Shown one piece after another: positions 33,061 to 44,140 of a DNA stretch of 64,000 nucleotides; positions within the stretch are counted from its first letter, which is position 1, and every line of letters starts with the position of its first letter. Source of the stretch: Dendrophyllia cribrosa (taxonomy: Eukaryota > Cnidaria > Anthozoa > Scleractinia > Dendrophylliidae); contig JAJLRJ010000010.1 in the NCBI GenBank assembly GCA_024195265.1, forward strand, positions 22,472,784 through 22,536,783, in the 5' to 3' direction. A program made the position numbers and the translations under genes. The notes beneath the pieces were generated by a model. The model searched no databases. It was not told the origin of the DNA and saw nothing but the letters and a program-made list of their open reading frames with translations.

Positions 33061-33314
33061 TCACGTATTGTCACACATTCTTTCATTTATTTGTCAAAGG
33101 TGTTTTCTCTCATTAGCATTTTCATTTACTTAGTATAAATTCAACTTTGTAACTTAAAATTTCAAACTGAAGATGACAAAGGATTGTCGAACACGTCTTT
33201 TAAAATCAAGTCAGTTGTCGTTGCTTTGAAAATTATTACTTGCTTGCTATTATCCAGACCCTTTTAAAAGGAGAGCTCTAAGTCACGATGATTTTAAGAT
33301 TTTTGGGTCAAGCT

Positions 33315-33546
33315 GCCTAAATTAAAACTAAGTACCTTTGTAGTACACAAAATGCTTATAGAACACTAAGAGGAAGATATCAAGTGAATTGACCTACATT
33401 AAAACTAAGTACCTTTGTCGCACACAAAATGCTTATAGAACACTAAGAGGAAGATATCAAGTGAATTGACCTACATTAAAACTAAGTACCTTTGTCGCAC
33501 ACAAAATGCTTATAGAACACTAACAGGAAGATATCAAGTGAATTTT
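33315..33546. repeat. 77-bp tandem repeat, three copies
   Basis: The unit begins ATTAAAACTAAGTACCTTTG and ends AAGTGAATTGACCTAC. Copies 2 and 3 are almost identical; copy 1 differs at a few bases. It abuts the TIR element at 33552. Confidence 0.95.
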
Positions 33547-33551
33547 AAGCC

Positions 33552-33854
33552 AATGATACACGGTTCAACATTTGTTGAGCAACAAATGTTGCAGCCGCTG
33601 TTCAACAAATGTTGACAGCGTATCATTTGATGTTGAATGTTGAAATATGCCGTTCAACATGTTGAAAGTTGTTGAACGTTGTTGAACGAAAATATAACTT
33701 GGCTCTATTCCGTTCAACAAGTTGCAACTTGTTGAACGGCGTCAGTCAATCGCTTTAAAATGTTGAATGTGTTTGTTACTCATTCAACAAGTTGCAACAT
33801 AGTACAACATTTGTTGAGCAACCAATGTTGTACGTTGTTGTACCGTGTATCATT
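33552..33854. mobile_element. TIR element with many TTGTTGAAC motifs
   Basis: The ends AATGATACACGG and CCGTGTATCATT are perfect inverted repeats. The interior is built of GTTCAACA(T/A) and its complement TGTTGAAC, at least ten times in both orientations. Confidence 0.8.
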
Positions 33855-34369
33855 CTCTTTTAGATGAGAAAATAAACCATAATCAGAGTTTTAGCGAGTT
33901 TTCCAAGACACAAGCGATCGAACATTTTTTCAAGATGTAATCTATTTCCATCCTGGCCATCTGCAGCCCAAGACACTTATTTTTACTCTTAGAGCACTAG
34001 TAGAATAATTTGAAACAAAACTGGATCATTATTTTGGGGTTTTCACTGATATAAAGATGTCTTTTGGCTTTTGAAAGTTACACTAAAAATGGTGACATCG
34101 CCCCCATAAGATTTATAAGTAGAGAGGGGTTGGGCAGACAACGTGACGGCCTTATGCGCCTTCTGGACTGAGGGAGTTAAGATTAAGGTAAGATTTATTA
34201 GTAGAGAAAGCCTGTGTGACTGTTATTAGGGTCCTTAAACTGGAAGTTCCGATATAAAAGGTGCCTGGCCTGGCTATTCTCACCTTCAGTTGTCAATCAA
34301 CCACTGATTAAAAGCATTAACAACTGACAAACTACATGGGTCATTCTTAAAACCATTAGTAACAATACA

Positions 34370-34715
34370 ACATATTGCTAAATGCCACCAAATATACAAC
34401 TAAGTGGATAAAAAGATTCTATAGAGTAAAACAAAAGCAGTAGTTTGAAGATAAAGTACAGGATTGTAAGGATTGAAGTGGATTACAGTTCTTTAAATTT
34501 GATTTATTGACAGGCGGTTAAGAAAACAAACTTGCCATTCTTGTGAAATTTTGACTTTTCTAGCCGTTATTTTGTTTGTTTAGTTCATATTTTTTTGCTT
34601 CTATCACTTTTGGCGATGGTTTCTTCCAATTTCAAGATAATAAAGTAAGCTTAAAGCAAGCCCCTGGCCATAATCATGAAAACACGATATTTCAGCCGGG
34701 ACAGTGTCCCTTTAA
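34370..34715. repeat. Dispersed repeat, copy 1 (relative at 49780-50070)
   Basis: CCAAATATACAACTAAGTGG, the phrase AAGTACAGGATTGTAAGGAT and the TTTCAAGATAATAAAG segment all have counterparts in order at 49850-50060. An ACAGTGTCCC end is present in both copies. Confidence 0.65.
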
Positions 34716-34827
34716 TAACAGCCCTACTGTACATCATTTATCTCAGTGCTGAAATTTGTATATGTAATCGCATGGCCCCGAGTAAAATTAAGGATTACTA
34801 TCACGCGTGTTTTCAGAAGCTGTAGAA

Positions 34828-35050
34828 ATTGGGGGGAGGGGGGGGGGGGGGGGGGTTGGGCAATTACTAAAAACAAATTCCTGCACAGCAAAAGTTAAGA
34901 AAAACAATAATGCACAGCGAGCGAAAGGTAGGAAAGGTATGGAGCAATCCCGAAAAAAATTCTAGCACAAATCAAGACGGAAAAAAAATTCATGATCAGA
35001 AAAATTGCCCAACACCGCCACCTGCCCCCACCCCCCACCCCACACCCCCC
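34828..35050. mobile_element. G/C-rich-ended inverted repeat
   Basis: A run of more than 20 G followed by GGTTGGGCAATT opens the element. AATTGCCCAACACC followed by CCACCCCACACCCCCC closes it, in inverted order. Confidence 0.6.
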
Positions 35051-35392
35051 TTTAGTAGGCTACAGTTTCAGGTCTATATTTTTTTCTCTGATCGGCTCGG
35101 TACTGTTAGAAAAAACATAAGTTTAGAACTTTGTATATTTTTTTCGCTTTAAAATCCTACAAGGAATCAGGATTGTTTAAACACAGATGTGTGGAATTTG
35201 AAATTAGAACGGTAAATATTTGAATTATAGTTGCTGACATCACTGATTTCGCCATTTCTGAAAACCGGAAGTAAACTAGGTACGGTGTTGGCCGCAGCAA
35301 AAGCGATTCCCGGGGCAGGTGACCCGACAGGCCGAAAAAAAAAGAGGGTATTTTAAGAACTGACTCGTCGCAGAGCGACGAGCCAGTTAATT

Positions 35393-35419
35393 AACAGTTA
35401 TTCATCTCGGCCTCGCCGA

Positions 35420-35450
<31 letters not shown>

Positions 35451-35511
35451 CGCCGCGCCGAGTTGGTTATATATCAGCTCATATTCGGCGAGGCCGAGAT
35501 GAATAACTGTT
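35393..35511. repeat. Long near-perfect palindrome (~119 bp)
   Basis: The arms of about 52 bp start AACAGTTATTCATCTCGGCC and meet around GAGGCGCCGCGCCGAG. One arm has an extra TATA in its AT stretch. Confidence 0.95.
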
Positions 35512-35863
35512 TTAGTAAATTTTCAAACACTCAAATAACCGGAAATTGGAAAAAATATATATTTCCGCTACAAAAAAATACATGACTGTCACGTTAGTGA
35601 TAAGTGTCACATGACAGGGACTGTGAAGTTCAATACCCTAATTTCCCCCTTCCTCCTTCCGCTGTAAAATTACAATGGTTTTTGTAGTTACCTCTTTGTC
35701 ACAGAATCCACCAATGATTTACTGGCTTTGATTGTAATGTCACAGAGCACTTGAAAATAGAAGAGCTTAGAGCACTGTAAGATTAAAAAATGCAAACAAA
35801 ACAAAAACACCATGAACTTTCTCAACTAAAAACGTGTACAAAAGCTTAAAGCTTTGTTATTGG

Positions 35864-36020
35864 TAGACTACGAGAAGTCCCTCATTTTCCCTCAGGGATA
35901 GTAGAGCAAGCGTGAGAAATCACCCCACGCGAGAAAGGCATCTCGCCTTTCTCGCGTGGGGTGATTTCTCACGCTTGCTCTACTATCCCTGAGGAAAAAT
36001 GAGGGACTTCTCGTAGTCTA
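35864..36020. repeat. Long near-perfect palindrome (~157 bp)
   Basis: The arms of about 75 bp start TAGACTACGAGAAGTCCCTC and meet near AAAGGCATCTCGCCTTT. Only one or two mismatches are seen. It is a strong cruciform or foldback MITE, 330 bp past the FBXL18 stop. Confidence 0.95.
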
Positions 36021-36268
36021 TGTCATTGGAGCAGAATACACTGAATGATGTTGTGGTAATATTAAGACTTAAAATCGAGTTGTTGGGTTTCAATCCTTTA
36101 GTTGTGGCATAGTTGTACATGTATCTGTTTAAAGACTTAAAGCCACAATTTAATTTTGAACAATTTTGATAGTTTCTTTTTACTGATTGTTATGTTTTTT
36201 TTTTTGCTGTTCAGAAAACTTTCAAATAAAAAAAAATAGAACTGATAAACCTTAACTTTGTACATATA

Positions 36269-36274
36269 TTTATT
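36269..36274 (-). terminator. AATAAA polyadenylation signal for FBXL18
   Basis: AATAAA on the minus strand lies about 77 nt after the FBXL18 stop codon (36351-36353), a normal distance for a short 3' UTR. Confidence 0.55.
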
Positions 36275-36350
36275 TTTACGAGTCCACACTTTTATAAAAA
36301 AGTAACAAGACACCCAAAGTCACATGACAACAACAACAACGATTAATTTT

Positions 36351-39300
36351 TCAAGTAATAAAACAAAATATAGTAGCAACCCGCAAATAACTAGAGTTAA
36401 TCGTGGCGGGTTGCTTTCGCACTAAACAGTTACAGAAGCTCACATGCCTAAGTATTGTAAGTGAGTAACCATTCAATTCTAATACCTTTTCAAACAGAGA
36501 GATGACTACTTGAGAGTACATCTTCATAGCTCCTTGTCTGGCGATGATGCACACTCGTTCAAGATGTTTTAATTCACCAAGTGTCAAGATAAATGATTCA
36601 GTTATGTTGAAGTTTGGCTGCTCAAGTCTAAAAAATAAAACCATCATTGCTCATTGACCAGCCTAATGCAAAAGTAAACACAATTAATTCTGGGTATTTT
36701 TAGGAAATGTAGAAACATAAGGTAAAAAGTTGCACATTCTTGCACTGTAACTTCAAGACTTCTGTAAGTCTCAATACCCAAGGAAGTATCCAGGAGTATG
36801 TTCATTTGCTCTAAAAGGATGTGGTTAAATTCTGCAATAAATGAACACAATCCTCCAGATTTTAATGGGGCAAAGATGCTCTTGAAACTTCCTTGCTTTA
36901 CGTTTACATTTTGTTATGTACTCCTGTTGTACAAAGTGCTGTTTAAAGTACAATTATAATGATTTGTGGATGAACACACTTTACTTCAATTTAATTAAAC
37001 TTGTGCCAGTATGATATGCAGACACACTGCCTTTTTTCCAAAGACATTCAATTTTGGTATCAGTCTCAAATGAATCAACTGCCCAAAACCTTTCCTCCCG
37101 TAACACCCCACCCCAATCAGCACCATACACACACCCAGGCATTTAATGATGGAGGGTCATATGTACCACTGATCATGGCCCCAAGAAGTCATCTTCCTTT
37201 CTTTCTTTCTTGATGTAAATGTCAGCACTTCCATTATTTGAACAGTTCATTCTATTTTCATGGTAAGTAAAGGGGTTATGAAATATTTTATCATAGCACA
37301 CTGGGAACAGGATAGGAGGTAGGAGGTAGGTGGAGTCAACTGATACATTATTCAGGTTTGACTGTATGAGTATCTGTTTTGTTCATGTTGATGGTGTAGC
37401 CTTACCTGAAGTCTCTGAGTTGATGGCAGTGTGAGAGTGCTTCTTGGAGAAGAACCACATTACCAGAGTGGCCAAGATTAGCCATTGTTGCCAGAGATAA
37501 GAACTGCAGATTAGAACAGTTCTGTGTTACAGCAACAAGATATTCAAAGTTCCCTTGCATAAAAGGCACTATAAAAGAAACAAGTTAAATAATCAGCCAG
37601 GAGTACATCACAAACAAGAAAGAGGGAGTAGAAGGCAAGGCTGTGCTCTTAGAAGAATCACAGGGAGCCCAAAGATTCCCAACTATGAAATCTAGGGTGC
37701 CTGGTACTTAGGCTTTATAAAAAAGTATGTTTTTCTAGTCGCCTGAAGACAAACGTTAGTACAGTGTAGCTTGAGCTCCCTGGGGACTGCTAGAGCACAG
37801 CCCTGGAAGAGGAGGGGGAGAAAGAGGAGTTAAAGGAGGGAAGCAGGGAGAAGAGAAGAAGTGTACTTTTTTTAAGAAGGAGAAGAAGCAGAGGAGGGCA
37901 GAAGGGAGCAGAGGAAAGGGAGAGAGGGAGAACAGAGGAGCGAGGTGATGGTATAGGAGAAGGCACAAAGGTGAGAGATGATGAGAAGGAGGATGATAAG
38001 AAGAGGAACAAGGAGGAGGAGGAGAAGGAGGATGGAAGAAGAAGATGGGATGGGAAGAAGGGGTAGGAGGATGATGACGAGGGACAATAAGGAGAAAAAG
38101 GGAAGGAGGAGAGAAAATAGGACAAGTAGTAAGGGAAGGGGGGTGGGAAAACGCAATAAGGAGGGGAGGGGAGGGGGAAAGAATAGTATGAGGAGGGGGA
38201 GGAGGGTACGAAAAAAGATAAGGGGAGGAGAAGAAAAATAGAAAATGGAAGCAATGTGATAAGAAGGGGAAGGAAAAAGAAGAAAAAACAAAGAGAAGCT
38301 GGAGCTTTAGATGAGGGAGAGGTGGGGGAGGAGAAGTGATAGCACCCCCTGGCTTGGGTTGCCAGTGTTTTAATTATCTATAGTATTGTAAATGATTGAG
38401 TTGTGTTTCAAACCTGCAAGTGTAAGCCTCTGCAAACTCCTCCACTTTGAAATTGTCATCAAAGTGTGGTATGAACCTTTCATTAAAAGACACTCTGCAA
38501 CATATTTTCCTTTGACAGTAGGCCTGCAAATGTAACTCAGTTATCAGAGTATATGTAACCAATAATATCAACCAACTGTGAACAACAGTGAATCTTAATC
38601 CAACATTGTACTTCATCTTCACTAGTAAATTATGGATTATTTGCCTGTCTGATCTGCTATTACATGTAACCTCTTAATACGACCACCTCATTATTACAGC
38701 CACTCTCTTTAGCCAAACCTTTTTCTAAGTGGAAAACCTTGTTCATAGGACCATCCTGTTTATATGGCCAACTTTTACACCCTGTCAGTTGTATCAATAG
38801 TGTTCCACTGTATTCACATGAAATTTATCATGCAAAAGTCAGGGCTCTGAGTAAATGGATCATTTGTTTTCACGGCATTAAATGTCTGTGATAGACATCT
38901 CAGTTAACCCTTTACAATGTAACTCCCAAAAGTGCCGAACATCAAAATTCAAGGAAAATCCCAAAATATTGAGAAACAAATGGTACCGTGCAAAAGAACT
39001 GCCGAAGAGGTTTCATTTGAATGGTCACACCACCATATGATTTCGTTGACAGACTCAGAAGTTACAAAATTGTAGAATTACATGTCTACATTATAGAGCA
39101 GTTTTCAATTGAGTGTCCAAAGTAATTACACAATTGCTTTGGTTTTACATTGCTACACTTTGCTTATCAAAATAATTTGCACAAATATGTAGTAAGTTAC
39201 ATATTTGCTACACTTTGTGATTGCCTAAAAAATCTCGCGCCACTTTCTCGACCAATCAGAAGTGAAACCAAAACCAATTGTGACTTGCTCCCATGCGCTT

Positions 39301-42300
39301 TCCCGCACTTGGCGCCACCGACATGTTATTGCTTCGAGCTCTGATTGGTTCATTGGATTGTTTACGACTGCTGTGATTGTTCAGAGTAATTACTTTGGTT
39401 TTGGTTTTACGACACTCAATTGAAAACTGCTCAAATAATTAACTTTGAGAGCGAAAGGGTTAATGTTGTAAAATTATTGTATGCTTTAAAAGACAATAGA
39501 GAAGCTGAAGTGGTATGAAAGTGATCAGGCTGGAAGATGTCTACCAGCTAAGTGGGGCAATAAAACTGTCTATAGACACAAACGGTGCACAGTAATGTTT
39601 CGAAAAGAAATTGCAGGATTTAAACTAAATATGCACAGTTTAATCTTGAGATAATAAATTGTTGCTTGAGTTAAGAAGACAAAAATATATACATGTATAC
39701 TGCTTACCCACATTCTTTGAAGTGGCTCTTTTCAAAGCTAATTGCTGAAAATGGACGAGTGAGCTCAAATTCTGTTATTTTGCTGCATGCTTTGGTCAGG
39801 CAATTAAATGACTCTTCACTGGTTAAGTTGTGCCATGGAGTTACATGGATATCACTGTCAGCAGCATCATCTGATTTTGTCTCTGGACCAGTGCTTGAAT
39901 TTGAACTCAAGCTGGTACTTGCTCCACGGCAAACCCTTTTCTCATTCTTTAGCATATTTCTTTTAAAAGCACCAGTTTTGACACTTTTGCTTTCACTGGC
40001 TGCACCGAGCCCACAAACACAGAGACTAAGAGAAACAAGACTGGTGAATTTTGAGATGATCTCCATAAAATCATTTGGTCTTTCTCTTGGTGCACCATAA
40101 TGTACTCCCTCGAGGTTCAACTCAGCCAACTTTGTGCAGCATGCTGCTAATGACTTTAATCCTTGGAGCTTAAAATGAGAAAAGAAATACTTATAATCAG
40201 TCTCAAAATTTATTTCATTACGAACTCTTATTCTTCTGACAATGTTAAACTGACAAACAAAAGGTCATGAGAATATAACAAGTGTGGACTGGTCACATCA
40301 TGATAATGAAGATTTGCTGACATCAAAAAACTGTTCTCAGTTTTAATGTCCGAGTAGAAGACTTTTGCACGAAAAGTACATGTATGAGACTTAATTAAAC
40401 AGATAACTATTGGACAGCCATTCTGTTTTCTACCCACAGTGTGTAAGTAGGTGCCAGGGAGGAAGGGGAGAAAGGAAAGGGGTCCACTTATTTGTGTACC
40501 TTTAACTTGCGGTTGCTGCCTTCTTCATAACCTAATTACTGTAACCTTAAACCCTATTGAGACCGGGAAAAAGGGGGGGGGGGGGGGGGGGGGGGGGGGT
40601 GAAAATGCCCATACTAATTTTGCATGACTGTTCATAACTTAAGGTCTAAATAACCGATAACCACTGTACTTTTTCTTAAATTTATCTGGGAACATTTTGA
40701 TGTGATAGATTTTTATTTGATACATGACATTTCCATGGTAACTATATTTTGACAAGCATCAGACCTGCCAACCCTCCCAGTTTCGCCAGAAGACTCCCGG
40801 TTTTCTGTCTTTTCTCACGGTCTCCCGACGAAGACCTGAAATCTCCCGGTTCTTCTGAGAAACCCCTCGCTGATATTAATTGTGAAATTAAGCTTTTAAA
40901 GGTTTGTTTCATACAGCATAATCTGTAGCACACGGAACATTTTCCGTTTTGGCTTCCATTGGGTCGTTCACAAGGTAACCGGGGTCTGGGTACAAGTCTA
41001 GATGGCTGTGCCTTCCCGACATGCTTTCCTACATAAGAGAATTTTACAAGATAGCGGCCAACTGGAATAATGACACAATTCCAATGTCATAATGACATGA
41101 CCTACCTAAACTCAGACAGTTTGATGTGAAGATGATCTAAAGGATCAAAAACGTGTTTACAGTGTTATTGAAATAAATTTTTAATTACCTTTTTTACCTT
41201 TTTTTGGCAAATACATGTAATTATGTATACTACATGTATCTAAGGATTTCTAACAGGGTTAAAACTTAACTACTGGTAATACTTACTGGCACAAGACAGG
41301 TAATGCAATCCTGTAAATTGAGAATCTCTAAGTTTGGGGATAAAGTTGCAATCACTTGCAATATATGGCCATTGATTCTCGTTCCTTTGAGGTTCAAATA
41401 TCTCAGCGAATGCAAACAAAGAGCTGCTGATGTCAGATTAGCTGAAATATCCAGAAAGTTGAATCCTACATCCAAGTTGACTATGCATGTTTTTGTTTTT
41501 ATTTTTTCCAAGGAACTACAAATTTCATTAAAACTGTTATTAGGCATAAGTAATGTATGCAGAGTACCATGTTCAATTGCAGAGAGCACAGTGTTGAAGA
41601 CCATTCCATTCATATCAGTCAAAGGAGGAACAGGAGGTTCTAAAGTATTCAGACAATTTAACTTAGTAAAGTCACTCTTGTGAAGCTGGAATCTGCTTCC
41701 TTTAATGGCAATTTCACAACAACGAACAATATTTCCGGCTACATGAAGCCACTGAAGGGAAACCTTTTTCAAACAAAGCTCACTGCAAATAAATGGCACT
41801 CCAAAGTTAAGTATACTGCGATTAGTAAAATTTGGAAGAACTGGTGGAAAACGAATTGTCAGACATTCCAATCCCGAGAGAGCACCTACAAGGCCATTGC
41901 AGAAAGAGAACAACAGCTTCCCTAAATTAGCTTCTGGAATTCCCCTTGCTGCAATAGGGAAAGATAAGTCGCAGTGATTGACTGACCATTCCAAACTTTT
42001 CAGATTATTGTTCAGTTTTAAAACCGAGCAGATGGTTTTCTTGCTGATATCGCATCCCATGACATTGAGCGATGTTAATTTTCTGCACTTTTGTAGAGCA
42101 CTGGAAAGAGGGCCAACTTTTAACCAATAACATTCTTGCAAATTCAGTTCCTCCAGTGAATGTTTGAACTTGCTGATATACTTGCAGATCACAGTGGTGG
42201 AAATGAAGTGCTTCTGTTGGAAATTGATGCATCTGAAATGAAAGACGTAGTGAAGTTGAGACTGACAATCTATTTCAAGGTTAATCAACAATTGAAGGGC

Positions 42301-43913
42301 TCCCGGCAAGAAAATTGTATGTTTTAGGCCTTTAAAAGCACAGTTTTGTCAAATTAATGATTTATTAATGTTAAGGTACTTAAAACAGATCCAAAATGGG
42401 AAAGAAAATCCACAACTTTGAGAAAATATTTTGGGCCTTGGGACACCATATGTATCTTTTCAAGATAAAATTTTATTCTGTTCGAAGATGGAAGATTTGT
42501 TGACCTGGCTGAAATCCTTTCAGTCATATTTACATGATCCAGTCATAATTTTGGCAAGTGAGACCCTTTTGAGGCCAAAAGTCCAAGGTTTCAGTGAAAA
42601 TTTTCCAACAAAGTACTTAGGACGTTCTTGCCAGGAGCCCTTTAATTATTCTTTTATTGAGTAGAGCTGTCTATTTTTATCTCATAAAAGGTGTGAAATA
42701 AAATTGTTGTTTGTTGTTTGAATACACGCACTGTACGTGAAGCATTGAACAAGATATAGTATATGGGGAAAGATATACAAATTTTCACTTGTTCCATCAT
42801 CTGTGATTGCTGTAATTGAATAAGTAAATCTTTTTTAATTCCCCAGTGTAATTATCCAGTTGTCTAGACAGTGTTGTTTGGCACAATGCATATTTATGTC
42901 ACGCTATGATGTTTTGGTCCTTTTAAATCTGTTTTACTCTTCAGTTCTTTGACTTTAAACTCAGTATAAAAAATTAAAACCAATCTGTGGACAAAACCTT
43001 ACATTAGGTGTGGTTACACACTACGGTAAATGGCATTCCCCATGGTAGATCATCCTGCCGTGCATCACACTTGGGTTTAGTTTACAGTGTTAACCAGCGG
43101 TTACACGCAATTTGTGATTTCCCAAGGGAAAAAAATGTCATGCAATTCAGTGAATCACTTTTCCTTTTGTGGTTACATGTTGATGTCAAACAGAGCATCA
43201 TGATTGGCTCTTGTACCTTGGGCATCAAAACATCATTGCAACTTCCCACCTTTCATGTCATGGGCGGTTTGTGTGATCTTTTTTATGTATCCATGGATAT
43301 TTACCATGGGAAATTTACCTCAGAAAATGTCTGTCGCACTCAATAAATGCAGTTTCCCATGGTGAAAGGGTCATTTACCATGGTAAAAGTGCCCCGTGTA
43401 ACTGCACCTATTGTTTCGTATTCAAGAGATGGCTCTTAATTGAGGCAACTTGTTCTAATCCCCCTACCCCTCTCCTAATGTGTTATTTCTCACCCCCTTA
43501 ACAGATGCTAACGTCAAATTCCTTGGTACATAACAATTATGGAATGTTTAGAATGCAGTTTTTTTTAAATTATTGGTCAGGTGTTGTAGAGTATTTAAAC
43601 CTAAATGCTATTGATCCTATATGTCAGACGACCTTTAAATAGCTTAATAATCACTCCGCGTCACAGATACCCTTGGGTGCCAGAGGCATAGTCTCTCGAG
43701 CTTTCATATTACACGCCATCCCTGCAATGTTTTGCTGCTCTCATATTTCATATTTGTAACAGTTACGACACAAAAATCTTTCAGAAACCTGTGAAGTCGA
43801 GGATGTAGCGCGACCTCATGCCAGCGTCGATTCACCCGAGACAAGGAAATTAGTTCTAAAGGTTCCAGATTTTGAAATATCATAAACAACACTTCTTCAG
43901 GAAGCGACTCCAT
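36351..43913 (-). CDS. FBXL18: F-box/LRR-repeat protein 18
   Basis: Exons on the minus strand: 43913 to about 43705, 42232-41287, 40168-39708, 38523-38414, 37568-37406, 36627-36351. The last five join in phase. Exon 1 gives the F-box (LPEEVLFMIFQNLEPLELIS...RRWHEVALHP); the rest are leucine-rich repeats (LEELNLQECYWL, LNVMGC, LEILNLQDC, LQRLTLAG, LRDFRLEQPNF). CYWL, LEQPNF and the C-terminal order match vertebrate FBXL18 as I know it. FBXL18 is a substrate adaptor of SCF (SKP1-CUL1-F-box) ubiquitin ligases. The exon 1 to 2 junction is unresolved: available donors give phase 0 or 1 but the strong 42233 acceptor needs phase 2, so a small exon may be missed. The C-terminus ends about 30 residues earlier than human. 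Confidence 0.85.
37800..38330. repeat. ~530-bp polypurine/polypyrimidine tract
   Basis: The plus strand is almost only A and G (GGAGGAGAAGAAGGG-type) for over 500 bp. It lies in the FBXL18 intron between exons 38523-38414 and 37568-37406, so the pre-mRNA carries a long C/U tract. Open frames across it are low-complexity artefacts. Confidence 0.95.
39096..39431. mobile_element. TIR element, 336 bp, ends GAGCAGTTTTCAATTGAGTG
   Basis: The ends GAGCAGTTTTCAATTGAGTG and CACTCAATTGAAAACTGCTC are perfect inverted repeats. The arms include CCAATCA and AAACCAAAACCAA motifs. Relatives are at 57861-58139 and around 60313-61168. It lies in an FBXL18 intron. Confidence 0.9.
40573..40599. repeat. Poly(G) run, 27 nt
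   Basis: There are 27 consecutive G residues, in an FBXL18 intron. About 170 bp further, 40760-40870 holds a degenerate repeat built of CTCCCGG phrases. Confidence 0.95.
43007..43408. mobile_element. TIR element, ~400 bp, ends GGTGTGGTTACAC
   Basis: The ends GGTGTGGTTACAC and GTGTAACTGCACC are inverted with one mismatch; ACCATGG and its variants recur inside. A second copy starts at about 63971 and leaves the window. It lies in FBXL18 intron 1. Confidence 0.8.
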
Positions 43914-44140
43914 CTTGAATTCCCTCTAACTACGTCATGTACTACCAAAATGAAATTTCTTTTGCGATTTGTATTTATTTTCCAGGTTCTCACGGCCAAC
44001 ATGGTGGACGTTTTCCTTGTCGATGTCGATGACCATTCTTTCAATAATGCTCGTAAACTGATCTTTTTAGCAGATTGGAACACCAAGGTGAACGGTCCGG
44101 TGAACGAACTATACGAATCATAGTACGTTGGTGATTGAAC
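43914..44140. promoter_or_regulatory. Putative bidirectional promoter FBXL18 / WRAP53
   Basis: Only 227 bp separate the FBXL18 ATG (minus, 43911-43913) from the WRAP53 ATG (plus, 44141). Both 5' UTRs and the promoter must fit here unless non-coding first exons exist. No TATA box in a convincing place was seen. CCAACATGGTGG near 43998 is YY1-like. Its role is inference. Confidence 0.55.

Noticed and set aside
33315..33546. CRISPR-like array
   Set aside because: The 77-bp units are contiguous, with no spacers, in a eukaryotic context.
37756..38291. Several open frames of 70-154 codons on both strands
   Set aside because: They arise from the polypurine/polypyrimidine tract; only Ser/Leu/Pro/Phe or Arg/Glu/Gly are used and they overlap each other.
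38374..38622. 82-codon minus-strand frame with LHLQAYCQRK
   Set aside because: The spliced phase shows the exon (38523-38414) is read in a different frame, giving WRSLQRLTLAG.
42005..42268. Minus-strand frame beginning at a strong FBXL18 acceptor in phase 0
   Set aside because: It lacks leucine-rich repeats; the overlapping frame matches FBXL18.
43949..44123. Plus-strand open frame of 58 codons just before WRAP53
   Set aside because: It ends before the WRAP53 ATG and is not in a joinable frame; it is better seen as 5' UTR or promoter.
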